From Cereibacter changlensis JA139 (GTDB taxonomy: Bacteria > Pseudomonadota > Alphaproteobacteria > Rhodobacterales > Rhodobacteraceae), in NCBI RefSeq assembly GCF_003034985.1, contig NZ_PZKG01000036.1, positions 1-34,000 on the forward strand: 34,000 bases of DNA. Reading direction: 5' to 3'. Positions 33,221 through 34,000 of this stretch are shown in pieces. The notes beneath the pieces were generated by a model. The model worked only from the letters and a program-made list of their open reading frames with translations, was not told the origin of the DNA and ran no database searches. Position 1 is the stretch's first letter. Every line of letters starts with the position of its first letter. Position numbers and translations under genes: made by a program.

Positions 33221-33242
33221 GGACGCCCCGCAGGGGGCGTCC
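33221..33242. terminator. Hairpin between araD and sdaA
   Basis: GGACGCCCC (33221-33229) pairs perfectly with GGGGCGTCC (33234-33242) around GCAG, between the two converging genes. No T-tract follows on either strand. Its position supports a shared bidirectional termination role. Confidence 0.65.
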
Positions 33243-33269
33243 CCTCGGACAAGCGCGGCGGTCAGGCCC

Positions 33270-34000
33270 TCAGCAGTTCGGCACGTTGACCGCCAGCCCG
33301 CCCAGCGAGGTTTCCTTGTATTTCTCGTGCATGTCGCGGCCCGTCTGGCGCATCGTCTCGATGCAGACGTCGAGGCTGACCAGATGCACCCCGTCGCCGC
33401 GCATGGCGAGGCTGGCGGCGGACACCGCCTTGATCGCGCCGAGGCCGTTGCGCTCGATGCAGGGCACCTGCACAAGCCCGCGGACCGGGTCGCAGGTCAT
33501 GCCCAGATGATGCTCCAGCGCGATCTCGGCGGCATTCTCCACCTGTTCGGGCGTGCCGCCCAGAACGGCGGCCAGCCCCGCCGCAGCCATCGCCGCCGCC
33601 GAGCCGACTTCGGCCTGACAGCCGCATTCCGCGCCCGAGATCGAGGCGTTGTGCTTCACCAGCCCGCCGATGGCGGCGGCGGTCAGCATGAAATCCCCGA
33701 GCCGGCTGATCGAGGCGCCCGGCACATGGTCGAGCCAGTAGCGGATGACGGCCGGCACCACCCCCGCCGCGCCATTGGTCGGCGCGGTGACGACCTGACC
33801 GCCCGCCGCATTCTCCTCGTTCACCGCCATGGCGTAGAGGCTCATCCAGTCGTTGATCGTATGCGGCGCGGTCATGTTCAGCCCGCGCTCGGCCAGCAGC
33901 GCCTCGTGGATGCCACGCGCCCGGCGCCGCACATGCAGCCCACCGGGCAGGATGCCGGTGCCCTCCATGCCGCGGCTGATGCAATCGGTCATCACCTGCC
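33270..34000 (-). CDS. sdaA: L-serine ammonia-lyase, C-terminal part (start outside window)
   Basis: The last 243 codons of a single-chain, iron-sulfur L-serine dehydratase are present; the upstream part lies beyond the right edge. The enzyme deaminates serine to pyruvate. Visible alpha-domain features are [29 protein letters not shown], the cluster cysteines in [16 protein letters not shown], and the tail NVPNC ending in a cysteine that can cap the cluster. The reading frame is intact to the edge. It converges on the arabinonate dehydratase gene and is unrelated to it by pathway. Confidence 0.93.
   Translation of the reverse strand, partial: QVMTDCISRGMEGTGILPGGLHVRRRARGIHEALLAERGLNMTAPHTINDWMSLYAMAVNEENAAGGQVVTAPTNGAAGVVPAVIRYWLDHVPGASISRLGDFMLTAAAIGGLVKHNASISGAECGCQAEVGSAAAMAAAGLAAVLGGTPEQVENAAEIALEHHLGMTCDPVRGLVQVPCIERNGLGAIKAVSAASLAMRGDGVHLVSLDVCIETMRQTGRDMHEKYKETSLGGLAVNVPNC

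Noticed and set aside
31334-33475. A 713-codon minus-strand open frame
   Set aside because: It is antisense to arabinonate dehydratase and overlaps sdaA in another frame; there is no domain or ribosome-binding site.

Overview
The window is GC-rich chromosomal DNA, densely coding and strongly third-position biased. Gene content and order point to an alphaproteobacterium of the Rhodobacterales (Rhodobacter/Paracoccus/Roseobacter relatives). The evidence is a phaZ-phaC-phaP-phaR block, a SecG with a long Ala/Pro tail, a DUF2842 gene, a chvE-gguABC locus and family-typical intergenic palindromes. I see no phage, plasmid, insertion-sequence, CRISPR, tRNA or rRNA feature. No gene-free stretch exceeds about 300 bases; the longest is 16727-17021.

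Layout. (1) 1-3320: polyhydroxybutyrate metabolism, with partial phaZ (-) divergent from phaC, then phaP and the repressor phaR (+). CTGC-N3-GCAG operators lie in both regulatory regions. (2) 3374-16726: a long run of minus-strand genes. In transcription order these are a glycosyltransferase-like protein, rlmJ, a TerB-like protein overlapping a PhnD-like protein, and then an amine-uptake and gamma-glutamylation operon. That operon holds an ABC ATPase, a binding protein, two permeases, a glutamine-synthetase-like ligase, a class I amidotransferase, a second ligase and an FAD amine oxidase. An azoreductase and a class III aminotransferase follow. (3) 17022-25338: a MipA-like porin, pyrG, secG, purA, a DUF2842 protein, a large conserved but uncharacterised acidic protein, thiamine pyrophosphokinase and an EamA transporter. 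(4) 25474-33169: a LysR regulator divergent from chvE-gguA-gguB-gguC and an L-arabinonate dehydratase, i.e. sugar uptake plus part of oxidative pentose catabolism. (5) 33270-34000: the 3' part of L-serine dehydratase on the minus strand.

How the genes work together. PhaR is expected to sense PHB and repress phaP; a promoter-like sequence of phaP has a PhaR palindrome inside its spacer. The amine operon would import a polyamine or similar amine, gamma-glutamylate it, oxidise it and hydrolyse the glutamyl group. The nearby aminotransferase offers a second, direct route. No aldehyde dehydrogenase (PuuC) is present in the window. The ChvE/Ggu transporter would import arabinose or galactose; the dehydratase and GguC act on the derived sugar acids, while the sugar dehydrogenase and the terminal semialdehyde dehydrogenase must be encoded elsewhere. 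In both ABC systems a stable hairpin sits just downstream of the binding-protein gene, consistent with making more binding protein than membrane components.

No wholly new system is evident. The least-explained items are the TerB/PhnD-like pair, the 468-residue acidic protein, a hairpin overlapping the azoreductase Shine-Dalgarno sequence, and a helically phased 11-bp repeat upstream of rlmJ.
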